Shown piece by piece: positions 23,911-34,927 of a stretch of 64,000 bases of DNA. The DNA is taken from NCBI GenBank assembly GCA_030512335.1, contig JAULSU010000004.1, positions 5,022,001-5,086,000 of the forward strand, in the 5' to 3' direction. How positions within the stretch are numbered: the stretch's first letter is position 1; each line of letters begins with the position of its first letter. The stretch comes from Immersiella caudata. Lineage: Eukaryota > Ascomycota > Sordariomycetes > Sordariales > Lasiosphaeriaceae. The notes under the pieces are model-generated. The model made no database searches. It was given only the letters and a program-made list of their open reading frames with translations, and was not told where the DNA came from. The translations under genes and the position numbers were made by a program.

Positions 23911-26574
23911 ATGTCTGCAGCCAAGTTTTCACATCAGGTCTACAAGGTGTATGAAGTAAGTGCACACCCGATTTGCGTGATCTTGACGGTGCCCGACATT
24001 TACGGTGGGCGCTGCTCAGCCTCAACTGAACGCCCTGCGGTGCGGCGTTCAGTGCCCCGGCGTCGCTGAGTTCGTCCTGTTTGCTGCTGCCCACGAAATA
24101 GGCCGAGGCATTTCTGCATGAGTTTACCAGCGGAGGCCAGACTCGGTCCAATGTTTGAATTTCAAAACGATTTTGTTGAGGACCTTGGCGGCTAACATGG
24201 CTCGTTTCCGCGCACACAGCCCGGATACCATCCACACCGAACGATAATACTCGACGAGCAAATAGAGTCTCCGGAGACGCTGACAATTCGGCTTGAAGAA
24301 GAAGCTGCGCAAACCGGAGGAGACCTCAGCGGGGACTCCCCTCCCGGTCTCCTGCCGATGTCTGCGTACAAGCCCCAGCCCGCCCAGCTGCACGGTGTGT
24401 GGAAGCGCCAATTCCTTGGGAGTTTTTGAGCCTCATGCTGATCACCGCTTCATTTAGGGTATGCGGACTCAACCTACTCGCAGTATTCGCCGCATTCCTA
24501 CACGACCCAGCAATCCGACAGTTCAGCCTCCCAAATCAACCAGTTGGCGTTTGCAGCCAACAGCGCCGCCGCTGGGCAGTACCTCGCATCTCAACCAGCA
24601 CCGACTTCCTCGATCAACGTCCTCTCATGCTACCCCAATACTGGAAGCCAAGGAACCAAGATTTCGATGAAGGTGACAACGCAAGGCGATCTCCTCTCTG
24701 GCAGCATGTCTTCTTCAGTGCCCTTCGTCTCAGTGCTTTTTGGCTCGCATCGGGGCGCATCCGACGTCGTGAAGAACTCGCAAGACGCAAACGGCACCTG
24801 TACGTACACCATCACGACCGAGGCACCCCCTTTTCTGAGCACAACTTGCCCATCACTGAGCAACGTCCCCCTGACGCTGCTGGTCGAAAGCGCGAGTGGA
24901 TCTGAGATTGCGCGAGCCGGCAACGCAGGCATCTTTTCGTACCACGCCGCACACAGCAGCAGCACAGGGAACGGTGTGGGTGTTGGGGTCTCTGGTGACA
25001 CCAGTCCGCCGGATCTGGGGTCGCCCAAGGCGCGGTCACCTGCCCAGCGCGGCAGCCCACCACACCAAAACCTGCCTGTGCCGGGCAGCACTACCAGCCC
25101 GCCAGGTACCCGTGGCCAGTCGAGCATCCCCGTCACAAATACATATGGCTACCCGCCGACTCTCTCGGTTGCGACTTCTGTCTCTCAACCCCAGACAGCT
25201 TCCCAGTCCGACTACGTCGCAGACAGCTCCGTGGCATACGGACAAAGCAGCAACAGCATGCTAGGAACATTCCGCAGCTCCAACTTCAACGACCCCTACA
25301 CCCGTGCGCCGCCCGTGTTGAGGTCGCCACACGGTGCCGGATGGTCACCCTTTGGGAGCCACCTCGACTCTGTCCGGGCCCCCTTGGCAACGATTCCCCA
25401 CGCCGCGCACACTTCCATCACACGGCCAGGTCTCACGCCTCTCCAACACTCCAGTTCCAACGCACCACAGCTCTTCCGCACCAGCACCCTCACCCAACCT
25501 GGAGGCAGCGGGTCGGGCAACGCAGGCATGTACGGCCTCTACCACCACACCAACAAGGCCACGCTCAAGATTATGGGGGACCTTGGGGCCATGGCGGAGA
25601 ACTGGACGCAGGAAGAGTGGGCTAACAAGCGCAGGCTGGTTCTCTTCAAGAAGCAGCAGAACGGAAGCGTCTTGTCGACATCGTTCAAGGCCATCAGCGC
25701 GGCCGAGCGCCCTCCCGGTAGCATCTGCATCAGCTGCATCTGGTGGGAAGAGAAGCAAGAGTGCTTTGTGACGTCGGTTGACACGATATCCCTCCTGGAG
25801 CAGCTGGTGGTGACGCAGCCCAACAAGTTCAGCGTCGAGGAGAAGAACAGGATCCGGCGCAACCTCGAGGGATTCCATCCGCTGACGGTCAGCAAGGGCA
25901 AGGCCGAGAGCGACGAGTTCTTCAAGGTCATCATGGGCTTTGGGAATCCCAAGCCGCGCAACATCGAGAAGGATGTCAAGGTTTTCCCCTGGAAGGTTCT
26001 CGGGCAGGCCCTGGCCAAGATTATTTCCAAGTACAGTGCATCCTCCCCCGCGTCACACAGTCTGCCCACCTCGTATTCCGCCCTGCCCCCTAACAACCCG
26101 GGCCCCGGATCCTCCAACGCGGGCGTAGATGTCGGAGCGACTGCCGGCTACATGGGCTCGGCGCATCACCACAGCGACTCGGTCAGCAGTCCAGGCGGGC
26201 GACCGCTTTCTGGGGGGGCATCCTGGGCAGCATACACCGGCGCCAATAGCACGAGGAACATGTCGCCATCGCTAAAGACGAACTCCCCAATTTCGACATC
26301 CGGGCTTCGCATCACCACGCTTCCTGCCGTGTACGACAGCAGGGGCTCGACACACAGTCTCACTTCGCCATACAGTGTTTCCAGCGCCCACCACAGCGCC
26401 CACCACAGCTCGCACCACAGCCAAGGCAGCTTTGGGCAACCCGCGATTCCCGTCAGCCAGGGCCACACGCGCAGCTGGGAGGCCTACTCGGTGGCCGACA
26501 GCTATCCCACACACGCTAGTCACTCGCACGTCTACAGCGGGAGTCCGTACGGCGAGGGCACCCAGCGTGCCTAG
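23911..26574 (+). CDS. medA: MedA-family developmental regulator (medA / acon-3 / REN1 type)
   Basis: Four exons (23911-23955, 24220-24394, 24458-26574 after the second and third introns; three coding segments in total) give 778 residues. Both introns have good signals (264 nt and 63 nt). The conserved N-terminal block near residues 124-230 (INVLSCYPNTGSQGTKISMKV, ANGTCTYT, FLSTTCPSLSNVPLTLL) and the conserved C-terminal block near 430-603 (ATLKIMGDLGAMAENWTQEEW, RPPGSICISCIWWEEK, NRIRRNLEGFHPLTVSK, KPRNIEKDVKVFPWK) identify the MedA family. MedA controls conidiophore development in Aspergillus; acon-3 and REN1 do so in Neurospora and Fusarium. It acts in the nucleus, though its DNA contact is poorly defined. 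A Ser/Pro-rich linker and a His-rich repeat near 718-732 (SAHH units) separate or follow the blocks. The first 45-nt exon is the least certain part. The gene sits behind a 12.8-kb gene-free region. Confidence 0.92.
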
Positions 26575-29196
26575 GTCACCCCTCACACTCAGCTGTCAAG
26601 GCCTGTCTGGCGGCACTCGTGTTGGTGGAGTGTAGGAGTTTTTGGTTGCGATGGCACCAAAATCGAGGCTAGTCCGAGTTGCCCGATGGCGGTGCGGGTG
26701 GGGACGGCGCGGGAAGAGACGGGCGCGTGAGATCTTCATTCATCTGACCCGGCTGGGTGACATGACTCATCGGGTTTTTGGGGGAAGTCAGTCGAGGGAG
26801 TCGCCGGACCGAGGTGGAAGTGGAGCATTTGGGGACAGTTGACAGTTAACAGTGTCAACTTGACTGTCAACTTGACGGCGGCATGTGGGAGGGGAAGCGC
26901 CCTGATGGATTCTGAGGGTGTTGAGATTCTGCAGTCAACATCGAGAATCATCACGAGCCGCGACGCATCGACCCGCAAAGAACAGCGCCTTGAAGTTGGA
27001 GGAGGGGCGCGCTGTCGGCCGTTAGCTGGTGTGGGACCAGTCGCGAACATGATCAGCTGCCGCAACACAACCAATCATAAGCCGCCGTCCATCACCCTCT
27101 CCCCCACCCAAGGCAGCTCCCGATGTCTCCCCCCAAGAAGTCTCCGATGCGACCGACACCCAGCAGATCTTGGTCGCTTTCACCGTCGCGGCCCTCTGCC
27201 GACTGCGAACTGCCCCCTATATCGAAGCTACTACTGCACGGCGTCCTGGGGGGGGCACACGGGAGCAGGGTGCGCCTCTGCATGACGCATGGAATCTGCG
27301 TCAGGCGTGCCTTTGGGCCTCTTGGCTGGGGGTGCACTCCTTGGTTTTGATGGCCTCGCTGCTCGCCCGCACACCATCAGCGACTGGTCCCGAGACCCTC
27401 CCGACAACCGGAAAGGCACCGTCTGCCTCCCATTGATGGCCTGTTAACCCACCTGCCTCCCCGCGCCGCCACAACGCCGGACGGTCCAGTCCGCCTCCCT
27501 GCGATCGCCAAAGGGCATTTCCTGCTGCATCTCCTTGATTTTAATCAGGGTTTGAGACATTCAACTGCCGGTCTTGGCACCTTTTCACCTCTCCGCTTAT
27601 CTCTTATTTACGGCAACTGGGAAGTGGACAGCGCCCGACACACCCTACTTCCCACATTTCACCATGGGCCATCACCATGAGAATTCCAGGACGGCGCTAG
27701 GGCCGAGGGCTTGATAGATGCGTTCTTGATTGCCCTCGACATTGGCCACTCGATGTAACGCCTCCACTTGCTCTGCGACATCGGGGGTGTACGCATCGCC
27801 CACATCTGCCCATCACCACACAGACAGGCCCCGCCTCCGCCCATGGCTGTGCGGACCTATTGGCACGCATAACGGTGTGCCTCCTTTTCATTTCTTCTTG
27901 GCTATCGCGGATAGCCCGTACCTAGCGGGATATGGTCGCCACTGGGCGACTTTGCGTATTTCGGTCTGGCGTTTCTAGATGCAGCGGGATGGATCACGAC
28001 TAGACGGCGGATTTTCTTCTCCCTCTTTGACATGGTTGGGTTGCATTCATCATTCGGCGCCACATTTCACTCGTCATACACCGCTTTTTGCATCCTTGGG
28101 TGCTTGCTCTTGGGTTGGGAACAGCAAAAGTCTTGGTTCAGTTACTACTTGGTGGTCTCTTGGCTTGACGGATCGATTACGTATCGGGCGTCGTCACCTG
28201 CTAATTGTTAGTATCTTTGGTTTCTCCTTCGTTCGGCGTCCCGTTTCTTGTTTTTGGGGGTTGGTGGGCTGGGAAGAACTGCGAGATACCCTTCGTTCCG
28301 ATCCTGTCGTGCCGTATTGGCCTCGGTGTCCGTGGCTGGCGCATCTCGTTTGAGCTTTTGTGCGTGTGAGGGAGTTTGGGGCATCTGATCTGATTCTTGG
28401 ATGGTTTGCTGTGGATGGCTTTGGATATGACGCTGCACTTGCTGGGAACATGATGAAAGGGATTGATTGATGGATTGCACCTTGGTGGAGTTTGATGATT
28501 TTTGGGGATTTGGCTTTTGACTGTTACTTGCATTGGGTGGAATTAGATTGTATCTGGTGATTACCTGCGTGCTGGGGAAGACCTGCGGGGGAAGAAGTGG
28601 CAGTGTTCGAGGGATGGGATTTGTTAGTACAAGATTGTTGGGCTTTGTGTGGCCTGGCTTTCTTGGTTAGTTTAATAATTACTTGTTAACTTGAAGTCGA
28701 CTGCTTTGTTCTTTGTGAGTTGTCCTTTATGCTTGGGGTGGAGTGTCGCGGGTGAGGATGTTGTTGATCGGCCGATCTGATCTGCAACCAGTCTTTATGA
28801 GCTCTGCGCCAGATTGAAGAAGCTTGAAGCAAAGATTGAGCTTGAGTTTATTGGCACGCTTGCGGACCAGGCCTGGTGTCGATCAAATGGTGATCTCAAA
28901 GGCCGTTGGCGGAGGCTGGCGGATACCAGCTGCAAAACGCTCATTTCCAGCTTGACGGAGACTGGCAAGCCACGACTCAAACTCCCCACCGGCTTCACGC
29001 CATCGATGGCGGCGCGTTTACGATGACTCGCTCACGATGGAGAGGGGATCTTCCGAGCCGGGCTCCCAACATGAGAAGTCTTCATTCTTCACACACGTGA
29101 TGTGGACGTTGGGAATCACCATTTCCCCTTTCTCCTGAGCGACCTCATCACCGTCAACACAACAACAACCCACCGATACCCGAAGGGACAACCAAA
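26575..29196. other. 2.6-kb intergenic region between medA and kinase gene
   Basis: It contains the medA 3' flank with a 10-bp inverted repeat, then mixed-composition DNA, then a T/G-rich stretch (about 28000-28700) that may be part of a long kinase leader. A segment at 27046-27240 reads for about 65 codons with fungal codon preference (DTQQILVAFTVAALCR) but has no ATG or clear splice partners. I do not call it a gene. Confidence 0.5.
26837..26872. repeat. 10-bp perfect inverted repeat downstream of medA
   Basis: AGTTGACAGT at 26837-26846 is matched by its reverse complement ACTGTCAACT at 26863-26872. The 16-base loop itself contains another GTCAAC copy. It lies 263 bases past the medA stop, so a hairpin in the 3' UTR is possible; a protein-binding palindrome is the alternative. 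Confidence 0.6.
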
Positions 29197-31608
29197 ATGG
29201 AACCCCCTACACCTCTCCCCGCCCTGAGCGCAACCAAGCTCCGCGCTCTCGACGACGCATCCGAAACCCAAGACGCCATCGCACGCCAATGCGTCGCCGC
29301 CAACATCCCCATCCCGCCCTACCGCCTCACCGAACTCATCGGCAAAGGCTCCTTTGGCCGTGTCTACAAAGCCATCCCCCTCTCCCTCCCTTCCCCGGGA
29401 CCCCCCTCCGAACCAGACCTCGAACCCGACCCCGACCCCGACCGCACCCCCCGCCCACCCCAACACCACTCTTCTTCTCACTCAGCACCGAAAACCGTCG
29501 CCATCAAGATCATCTCCATCGAAGAATGCGACCTCTCGGCCCCCTCCTCCTCCGACACCTTTTCCTCCCTCCTCGCCGAAATCTCCACCCTCAAGCTCCT
29601 CCGCAACGCCGGCGCCCAAAATATAAACACCGTCCTCGACGCCCTGCTCGTGGGTCACACCATGTGGCTCATAACCGAGTACTGCGCCGGCGGGAGCGTG
29701 GCGACGCTCATGCGCCCCGCTGGGTGTCTCTCTGAAGATTACATGATTCCCATTTTGAGGGAAGTGGCGAGGGGGTTGGTTTGGGTTCACAAGATGGGGG
29801 TGGTTCACCGCGACATTAAATGCGCGAACGTGCTTGTCACGGAGAAGGGGGAAGTGCAGATATGCGACTTTGGAGTGGCGGGTGTGGTTAGAGGGAGACC
29901 GGGAGAGAAGAGGAGCACGGTTACGGGGACGCTGCAGTGGATGGCGCCGGAGATGTTTGATGAGCGGGTGAGTTACGGACGGGAGGTGGATGTGTGGGCG
30001 TTTGGGAGCATGGCGTTTGAGGCGGCCACGGGGTTGCCGCCGAACGCGGCTGGGGGGATGGAGGGGATAGAGGAAGGGGGGTTTGGGGAGTGGTTGAGGA
30101 GGAATAGACCGAGGTTGGAGGGGGAGGAGCATAGCGAGGGGTTGAAGGGGTTGGTGGGGGCTTGCATGGTTCCGGAGCCGGGGGGGAGGTTGAGCGCGGG
30201 GGAGATACTTGGGTGTGGGTATTTGAGGGGGACCGAGGGGACGCATCCGACGGGGATGTTGAGGGGGTTGGTGAGGGGTTATAGGAGGTGGGAGATGGAA
30301 GGCGGGGATAGGAGGTCGTTGTTTGCGCCGGGGGGTGCGCAGAGGGTGGATGAGAGTTGTAAAGGGATGATAGATGATGAGGGGGGGGACGGGTGGGATT
30401 ATGGGAATGTGGAGGAGGCGGACCAGATGAGGTATGATGAGGCCATGGAGGATGTTGATGCGGTGCCGAGGCAGGTTGTGAGGCCTCGGAGGGGGAGGAG
30501 GAGACGGATGCCGCCGGTGGATTTGCGGGTGAGGGTGGTGAAGCCGCCGTTGGAGAAGGCGTTTGATCCGAATACGGTATCCAACTATCGCGACCACGCG
30601 AGGGTCTTCTACGGGGCGGATCAGACTGGACCGCAGCAGGATGACGATGACACGATACGGGAGTCGCCGGTGCGCTCTGGGGTGGCTGTTACCGACGACA
30701 TGTTCCCGACCATGTCGAATCAGGAGACCATCAAACCCTCCAGCCGGACCAGCTCGTACGAGAAACTCGTTGCGCAGTTCAACACCAACCGTACCCAGGA
30801 CTGGACCTTTGCCACAGCCATGCCGCCTTCTTATTCTTCTTCTTCTTCTTCTTCTTCTTTCTCCTCGTCCTCTTCCTCCTTAAACGACCACTCCTCGTCT
30901 CTCGTTTTCTCGACCCAAAGCAGCCGTTCCAGCAGCAGCAACGGCCTCTTCATCAGCAACCCCTCCTCCCCACCCACCTCTTCCAGTCAGCCATGCTCTT
31001 CCAACCCAACCCCCGCAAAGCAACAACGCTCACTCTCAGCCCGCATGTCCATGATGAGCCTCATCGACCTCGACGCGAGCCTTCTAACTCCCCACGAAGG
31101 AATCTGCGGGCCGCTGACCAACATGTCGCTCATCTCACCCATGAGCACGGACAGTTCTACCACTGTGGGCAGCAACGCTTTCGACGCGGCTTTCTCTTCT
31201 GCTTTTCCGTCAACCATCACGCCGCCGTGTGACGGCCAACAAGTGGTGGAGGAATATCTCTCCAGTCGATACCGCGAGCCTTCACTGTACATCTCTTACG
31301 GCGGACCTGCTTCCCGGTCAAACAGCGACGAATCGGTACCGCGCGTGCCGAGGATGGTGCTGGGATCGAGGACGGTTAGCGATGAGTCGGCGGGGAGTAG
31401 TAGCAGTACGGGAGCAAGTTCGGGTACAGGAACGGGGGGAAGGTACAAACCGTTGTTACCGTCGCCGCCGTCGGAGAAGGTGATACTGGGTCTGGGGTCG
31501 AAAGAGATGCTGCGGGAGGAGATGCAGAGGATGGTCCTGAGTATGCATGAGCATTTGGCGTATACGGGGGATATGATGGCCAGGATGCCCGTGAGGAGGG
31601 AGGTGTAG
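29197..31608 (+). CDS. STE20/GCK-group serine/threonine protein kinase
   Basis: A single 803-codon exon with good start context (ccaaaATGG). The kinase domain spans residues 43 to about 345: glycine loop GKGSFGRV (49-56), VAIK lysine 104, catalytic HRDIKCAN (204-211), DFG (224-226), WMAPE (248-252) and DVWAFG (265-270). The activation segment (GTLQWMAPEMFD) and HRDIKCAN are typical of the STE20/Sps1 group. A stretch of about 38 residues rich in Pro, Asp and Ser (61-98) lies between the glycine loop and the VAIK lysine, where most kinases have only a few residues; no GT-AG pair is available to splice it out. The C-terminal 450 residues are low complexity, with a Ser run near 547-570 and a conserved-looking tail (KPLLPSPPSEKVILGLGSKE). 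The sense strand switches from C-rich to G-rich (29690-30580) and back. Substrate and pathway are unknown; cell polarity or septation roles are typical of the group. Confidence 0.88.
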   Translation: MEPPTPLPALSATKLRALDDASETQDAIARQCVAANIPIPPYRLTELIGKGSFGRVYKAIPLSLPSPGPPSEPDLEPDPDPDRTPRPPQHHSSSHSAPKTVAIKIISIEECDLSAPSSSDTFSSLLAEISTLKLLRNAGAQNINTVLDALLVGHTMWLITEYCAGGSVATLMRPAGCLSEDYMIPILREVARGLVWVHKMGVVHRDIKCANVLVTEKGEVQICDFGVAGVVRGRPGEKRSTVTGTLQWMAPEMFDERVSYGREVDVWAFGSMAFEAATGLPPNAAGGMEGIEEGGFGEWLRRNRPRLEGEEHSEGLKGLVGACMVPEPGGRLSAGEILGCGYLRGTEGTHPTGMLRGLVRGYRRWEMEGGDRRSLFAPGGAQRVDESCKGMIDDEGGDGWDYGNVEEADQMRYDEAMEDVDAVPRQVVRPRRGRRRRMPPVDLRVRVVKPPLEKAFDPNTVSNYRDHARVFYGADQTGPQQDDDDTIRESPVRSGVAVTDDMFPTMSNQETIKPSSRTSSYEKLVAQFNTNRTQDWTFATAMPPSYSSSSSSSSFSSSSSSLNDHSSSLVFSTQSSRSSSSNGLFISNPSSPPTSSSQPCSSNPTPAKQQRSLSARMSMMSLIDLDASLLTPHEGICGPLTNMSLISPMSTDSSTTVGSNAFDAAFSSAFPSTITPPCDGQQVVEEYLSSRYREPSLYISYGGPASRSNSDESVPRVPRMVLGSRTVSDESAGSSSSTGASSGTGTGGRYKPLLPSPPSEKVILGLGSKEMLREEMQRMVLSMHEHLAYTGDMMARMPVRREV

Positions 31609-31675
31609 TTGAGGAGTAACTACCTAGTTACTTGGCATGCGGACTTGGACAGGTTGTTAAACTAGGGTGCTGGAG

Positions 31676-32179
31676 TTAAATAACATTTGAAAAGGAGTGG
31701 AATTGTGACCTGCACGATATCCATGCTTGGAGATGGTCGCTGGTGGTGTCATCATCCACTTGCATGCAGAACGCAAAGTTGAATTTTTTCGCCTTCTTGT
31801 TTGATCGGTCCCTCTCTTTGAAGCAGCGTGAACGGCTTTGCGGTGCCGATTCAGCAGTTGTTGGCTCGTTTTTCTGGTTGTTTGTTGGCAGAGAGGCACT
31901 ATATGACGTAGAAATATACGCAGAAATATACGTAGAAATATCCGGGCTAGTTGCAGGTCTAGGTAAATCTGAGGATTCAGGGGCATCTCCTGCGCCAGCG
32001 GTGTCGTGTTCAAAATCGGCCAGGTCAGTCACAGTCTCGTTGGTTTCAGGAACCGGGTCACCGACTGCCGAATCAAAGTAGGTCGAGACCGACTCTAGCC
32101 ACCGCTCGAGTGCCCACGCTCTTTGATCGCCGCTACGCCAAGCCATGAGTTGAAGGCGAATTCGAGCCATCTCGTCCAT
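31676..32179 (-). CDS. small hypothetical protein (weak)
   Basis: A 167-codon frame starting MDEMARIRLQLMAWRSGD. The first 70 residues have reasonable codon use and an acidic, Glu/Asp/Thr-rich composition; the middle is a translated 12-bp tandem repeat (IST/ISA units), and a basic RSNKKAKK patch follows. No family recognised. It could be a species-specific gene or a chance frame. It lies between the kinase gene and a weak plus-strand frame, with 65 bases separating the two starts. Confidence 0.3.
   Translation of the reverse strand: MDEMARIRLQLMAWRSGDQRAWALERWLESVSTYFDSAVGDPVPETNETVTDLADFEHDTAGAGDAPESSDLPRPATSPDISTYISAYISTSYSASLPTNNQKNEPTTAESAPQSRSRCFKERDRSNKKAKKFNFAFCMQVDDDTTSDHLQAWISCRSQFHSFSNVI
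31907..31942. repeat. 12-bp tandem repeat, 3 copies
   Basis: CGTAGAAATATA, CGCAGAAATATA and CGTAGAAATATC follow head to tail. Confidence 0.85.
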
Positions 32180-32244
32180 CGTGTCGGGTAAAAGGGGCAG
32201 CGTGCAAGCCTACATCCGCAGTGTTGGCCTTTCCCTGATGGACA

Positions 32245-32820
32245 ATGGATGTGAGTGACAGTATCATTAGCCAAATGTTCCTCACAGTTTTAGCCGATAC
32301 TCACAGTTGAACGCAGCTGACCATGAGGTTCAGGGCTTTGACGTGAGCATCGAGTCGCTCCTCGAGAGCGCGCGCTCTGCTTATGCCAAACACGGCCCAC
32401 TGGAGGCTCGACTTTCTGCTGTACTCGTCAAAGAAGGCTTCAAGCTCCAAGCCCTTCGAGGATGTCGCGACAGCTATCCAGCACAGGGGACAGCTGCAAG
32501 TGGGAGAACGCCGGCGAGGAACTCAGATCATCGGTCAGGGCTTTCAGAGCGAGACTCGGGTGGCTGATTTGACGAGAGATAGTAGCGACCTAGCTGTCGG
32601 CACTGCCCCGGTTTCGGTGGGTTCCAGATACGGGGAATACTCCGAGTACACCGGCCCTCGGTATTCTGGAGCCCGACAGTACGGCAGCGCCCAGCAGTTC
32701 GGCAGCAGCGGCAAGCGCATCCGCCCTGGGCCGGTCGGTGTTGGCATGTTTGTCAATATCGAAGGTAGAATGCAACAACAACAACAACAGCAACAACAAC
32801 ACTCCTCTAACGTTGTTTGA
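32245..32820 (+). pseudogene. hypothetical reading frame, apparently frame-shifted or mis-spliced
   Basis: Two neighbouring frames show coding-like composition. One follows a possible 56-nt intron (donor GTGAGT at 32251, acceptor CAG at 32306) and reads ADHEVQGFDVSIESLLESARSAY. The other runs from about 32400 to 32820, reads DFLLYSSKKASSSKPFEDVATA, continues through Tyr/Ser/Gly-rich sequence (GEYSEYTGPRYSGARQYG), and ends in a polyGln run encoded by CAA/CAG triplets at 32775-32802. I found no convincing intron joining them, so this is either a gene with an unusual splice or a decayed gene. No family recognised. Confidence 0.3.
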
Positions 32821-33188
32821 GGCATTCCCGGCTGAGAACGAGGTCTGCTCCGAAAAAAGGGATTGGCTGCAGGTTATTGTTAGATGAATACGTGGTAGCT
32901 GGTTTGTAGATGATTGCATTGTGGCCAATTCATCTCCTCCTTTGTGTGGGTGGGGGGGCGGGTACAAACGGCTCAAACGGGAATCCCGCCCAAATTCACC
33001 GGCTCGTCTGGGCGCCATCACCTCCCTGACTAGGTACCTAGGATAAGGTCTCTGTCATCGCGACATCACCACGAGAGAAGACGCAGTGGACATTGTACCA
33101 CATGACCGCATCGACCTCCTACAGCACAACGTTCGTGACCTGCCTCCAAACGGTTTTTTTCTTGTTCCTGGTAGACCCAGTTATGTGC

Positions 33189-33233
33189 GCATTGTTCGCA
33201 TCGTTTGCATTGCTTGCATTGTCCGCATTGTTG
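33189..33233 (+). repeat. 9-bp tandem repeat, 5 units (consensus GCATTGTTC)
   Basis: Units GCATTGTTC, GCATCGTTT, GCATTGCTT, GCATTGTCC and GCATTGTTG run head to tail, with one or two changes each. Confidence 0.85.
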
Positions 33234-34592
33234 ATATTTTGAACAAAGATGACCTATCTGGGAGAATAGGGAAGGATACGGGGAAGACGAAGAAGCACTT
33301 CTTCACTTCCTTCAGGACAGGGCCAGGAGAGGTACTAGGCGGTTGCCGCATTTTCCGTGGTTTGGATCAGAAGGATTATGCCCAAGCAATGGAGCAGCGG
33401 AGAGGCGGAGGTGCAAAGTGAGGCCTCCTCATGAGGGGCGCAGGTCGAGGTCACAGAAAGCAGGCTCGGCTTGTTTTGGTTTGTGGTGGAGCAAAAGTGG
33501 TAGGGAGTTGAGAGGATCAGGGGCGTGGTTCTCCTGTGTTGCGAGGTACTGAAGACTCTCCAACTGTATGATAGGGGCTTTGCGCCGGGGAAGCTAGATA
33601 CTGAATAGCGCGGACTCTGAGTTTCTCAAGGCAATAAAAATCCTGTTTCGAATGGATCTTCGAATGAATCTTCGAATGGATCCCGATCCTATTGCTGACC
33701 TCGCTCTAGCACTCGGCGTGCTTTGCACCGGAACCGCTCACCCCTTTTCTTCGGGCCGAGCATCACCACTGGAGCCAAGGCGGAATCCGGCGGCGCGCCT
33801 CACGCGTACGGCATGGTCGGGGAATTTTGCGGGAGGCTGACATGGCTTTTCACCCGTGACGACTGGCTGACATGCCTTAGGGGGCGGCGAAGGCGGCGCG
33901 TGCAGTTGACAGGTGAGAAAATGTAACCCTCTGCGCCAAACACAGCAACGATTGACATGGCCGTGCCAGTCGAGAAATAAAACCAAAAAAAGCCCGTGCT
34001 TCTTCTCGAACCATCATGGAAGGCCGGGAAGGATCGTGGCACCAGGTGGTCGTTGCCTTCACCGCCGCTTCCATTAGCCCTTCGTATTGCGTAGAGGACG
34101 GGAGGATATGCTTGAGCTAAAACAAAACTTAGTGCAAGGCAAAGATGGGAGCTCGACTTGGGGCCCAAGGGGATATTCAAGTACTGAGAAAGATTGGTCG
34201 GGAGCGGTTTTCCTGTAGCGTAGCAGCGGTCAGCCCTACAGCCCTGCAAAATGTTTCTACCTGGTCGGGGATGTCTCTTCCCGTCCCGCGGTCTAGAATA
34301 ATGTTTGCTTTCCGGCTAGACCAATAAAGACAAGCATTAATGCACACCAGCATTTCAAGAGGATTCTCAAGCTGGATGGCCATGGAGTCGTTGTAAGTGG
34401 AGAGGTTGCAAGTTTGCACCTGAACAGGAAGCTGTTCACCGTAACCAAACACTCACTGGGCCTGGTTGACGAACAAGAGTCCGAACCTGATCAGCTTACT
34501 GCGGGCCAGACTTACAAACCGGGAAGCGGTGTTGTAAAAAGTCAATTTCATGTTGTCATCGTATCTAGGGATGGCGATCCATCAAAGGCACA

Positions 34593-34607
34593 GGGGGGGG
34601 GGGGGGG
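34593..34607 (+). repeat. homopolymer of 15 G
   Basis: An uninterrupted G run in intergenic DNA. The exact length may be unreliable. Confidence 0.75.
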
Positions 34608-34783
34608 CTTTGCCTCCTCCCTTTGGATGGTTGCCTCTTGCTTCGAGTCGTTTAGAGGTCAACTGAGCTGCATCATGTTGATCCTCATGACTTTATGGGG
34701 CACAGGAGCGCGGCGGTGACAAGATGGAGACGGAAAGGCCGGAGCGCAGTCCTTGGGAGCCTTGAAGACGTCTGGAATTCGAA

Positions 34784-34790
34784 TATAAAA
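34784..34790 (+). promoter_or_regulatory. TATA box of the small secreted protein gene
   Basis: TATAAAA lies 138 bases before the ATG at 34928. It is followed by a C/T-rich start region and an A/C-rich leader (CAAACAAAATCCATCAAAATG), a layout typical of strongly expressed fungal genes. Confidence 0.65.
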
Positions 34791-34927
34791 TCTCCCTCTC
34801 AGCCAACCTCAAAGTTCAAAATTCTCTCTCATCATCACCCAGCTCATCACTCCATCCATCCACTTCAACCAACACACAAAAAAAAAACCACCAGCTTCCC
34901 AAGCTCCAACAAACAAAATCCATCAAA

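Larger units (their letters stand above)
32821..34783. other. intergenic region upstream of small secreted protein gene
   Basis: No gene recognised. It contains a 9-bp tandem repeat (33189-33233) and a G15 homopolymer (34593-34607). Confidence 0.55.

Noticed and set aside
29482..30597. 371-codon minus-strand frame, Pro/Arg/His-rich
   Set aside because: Antisense shadow of the kinase gene.
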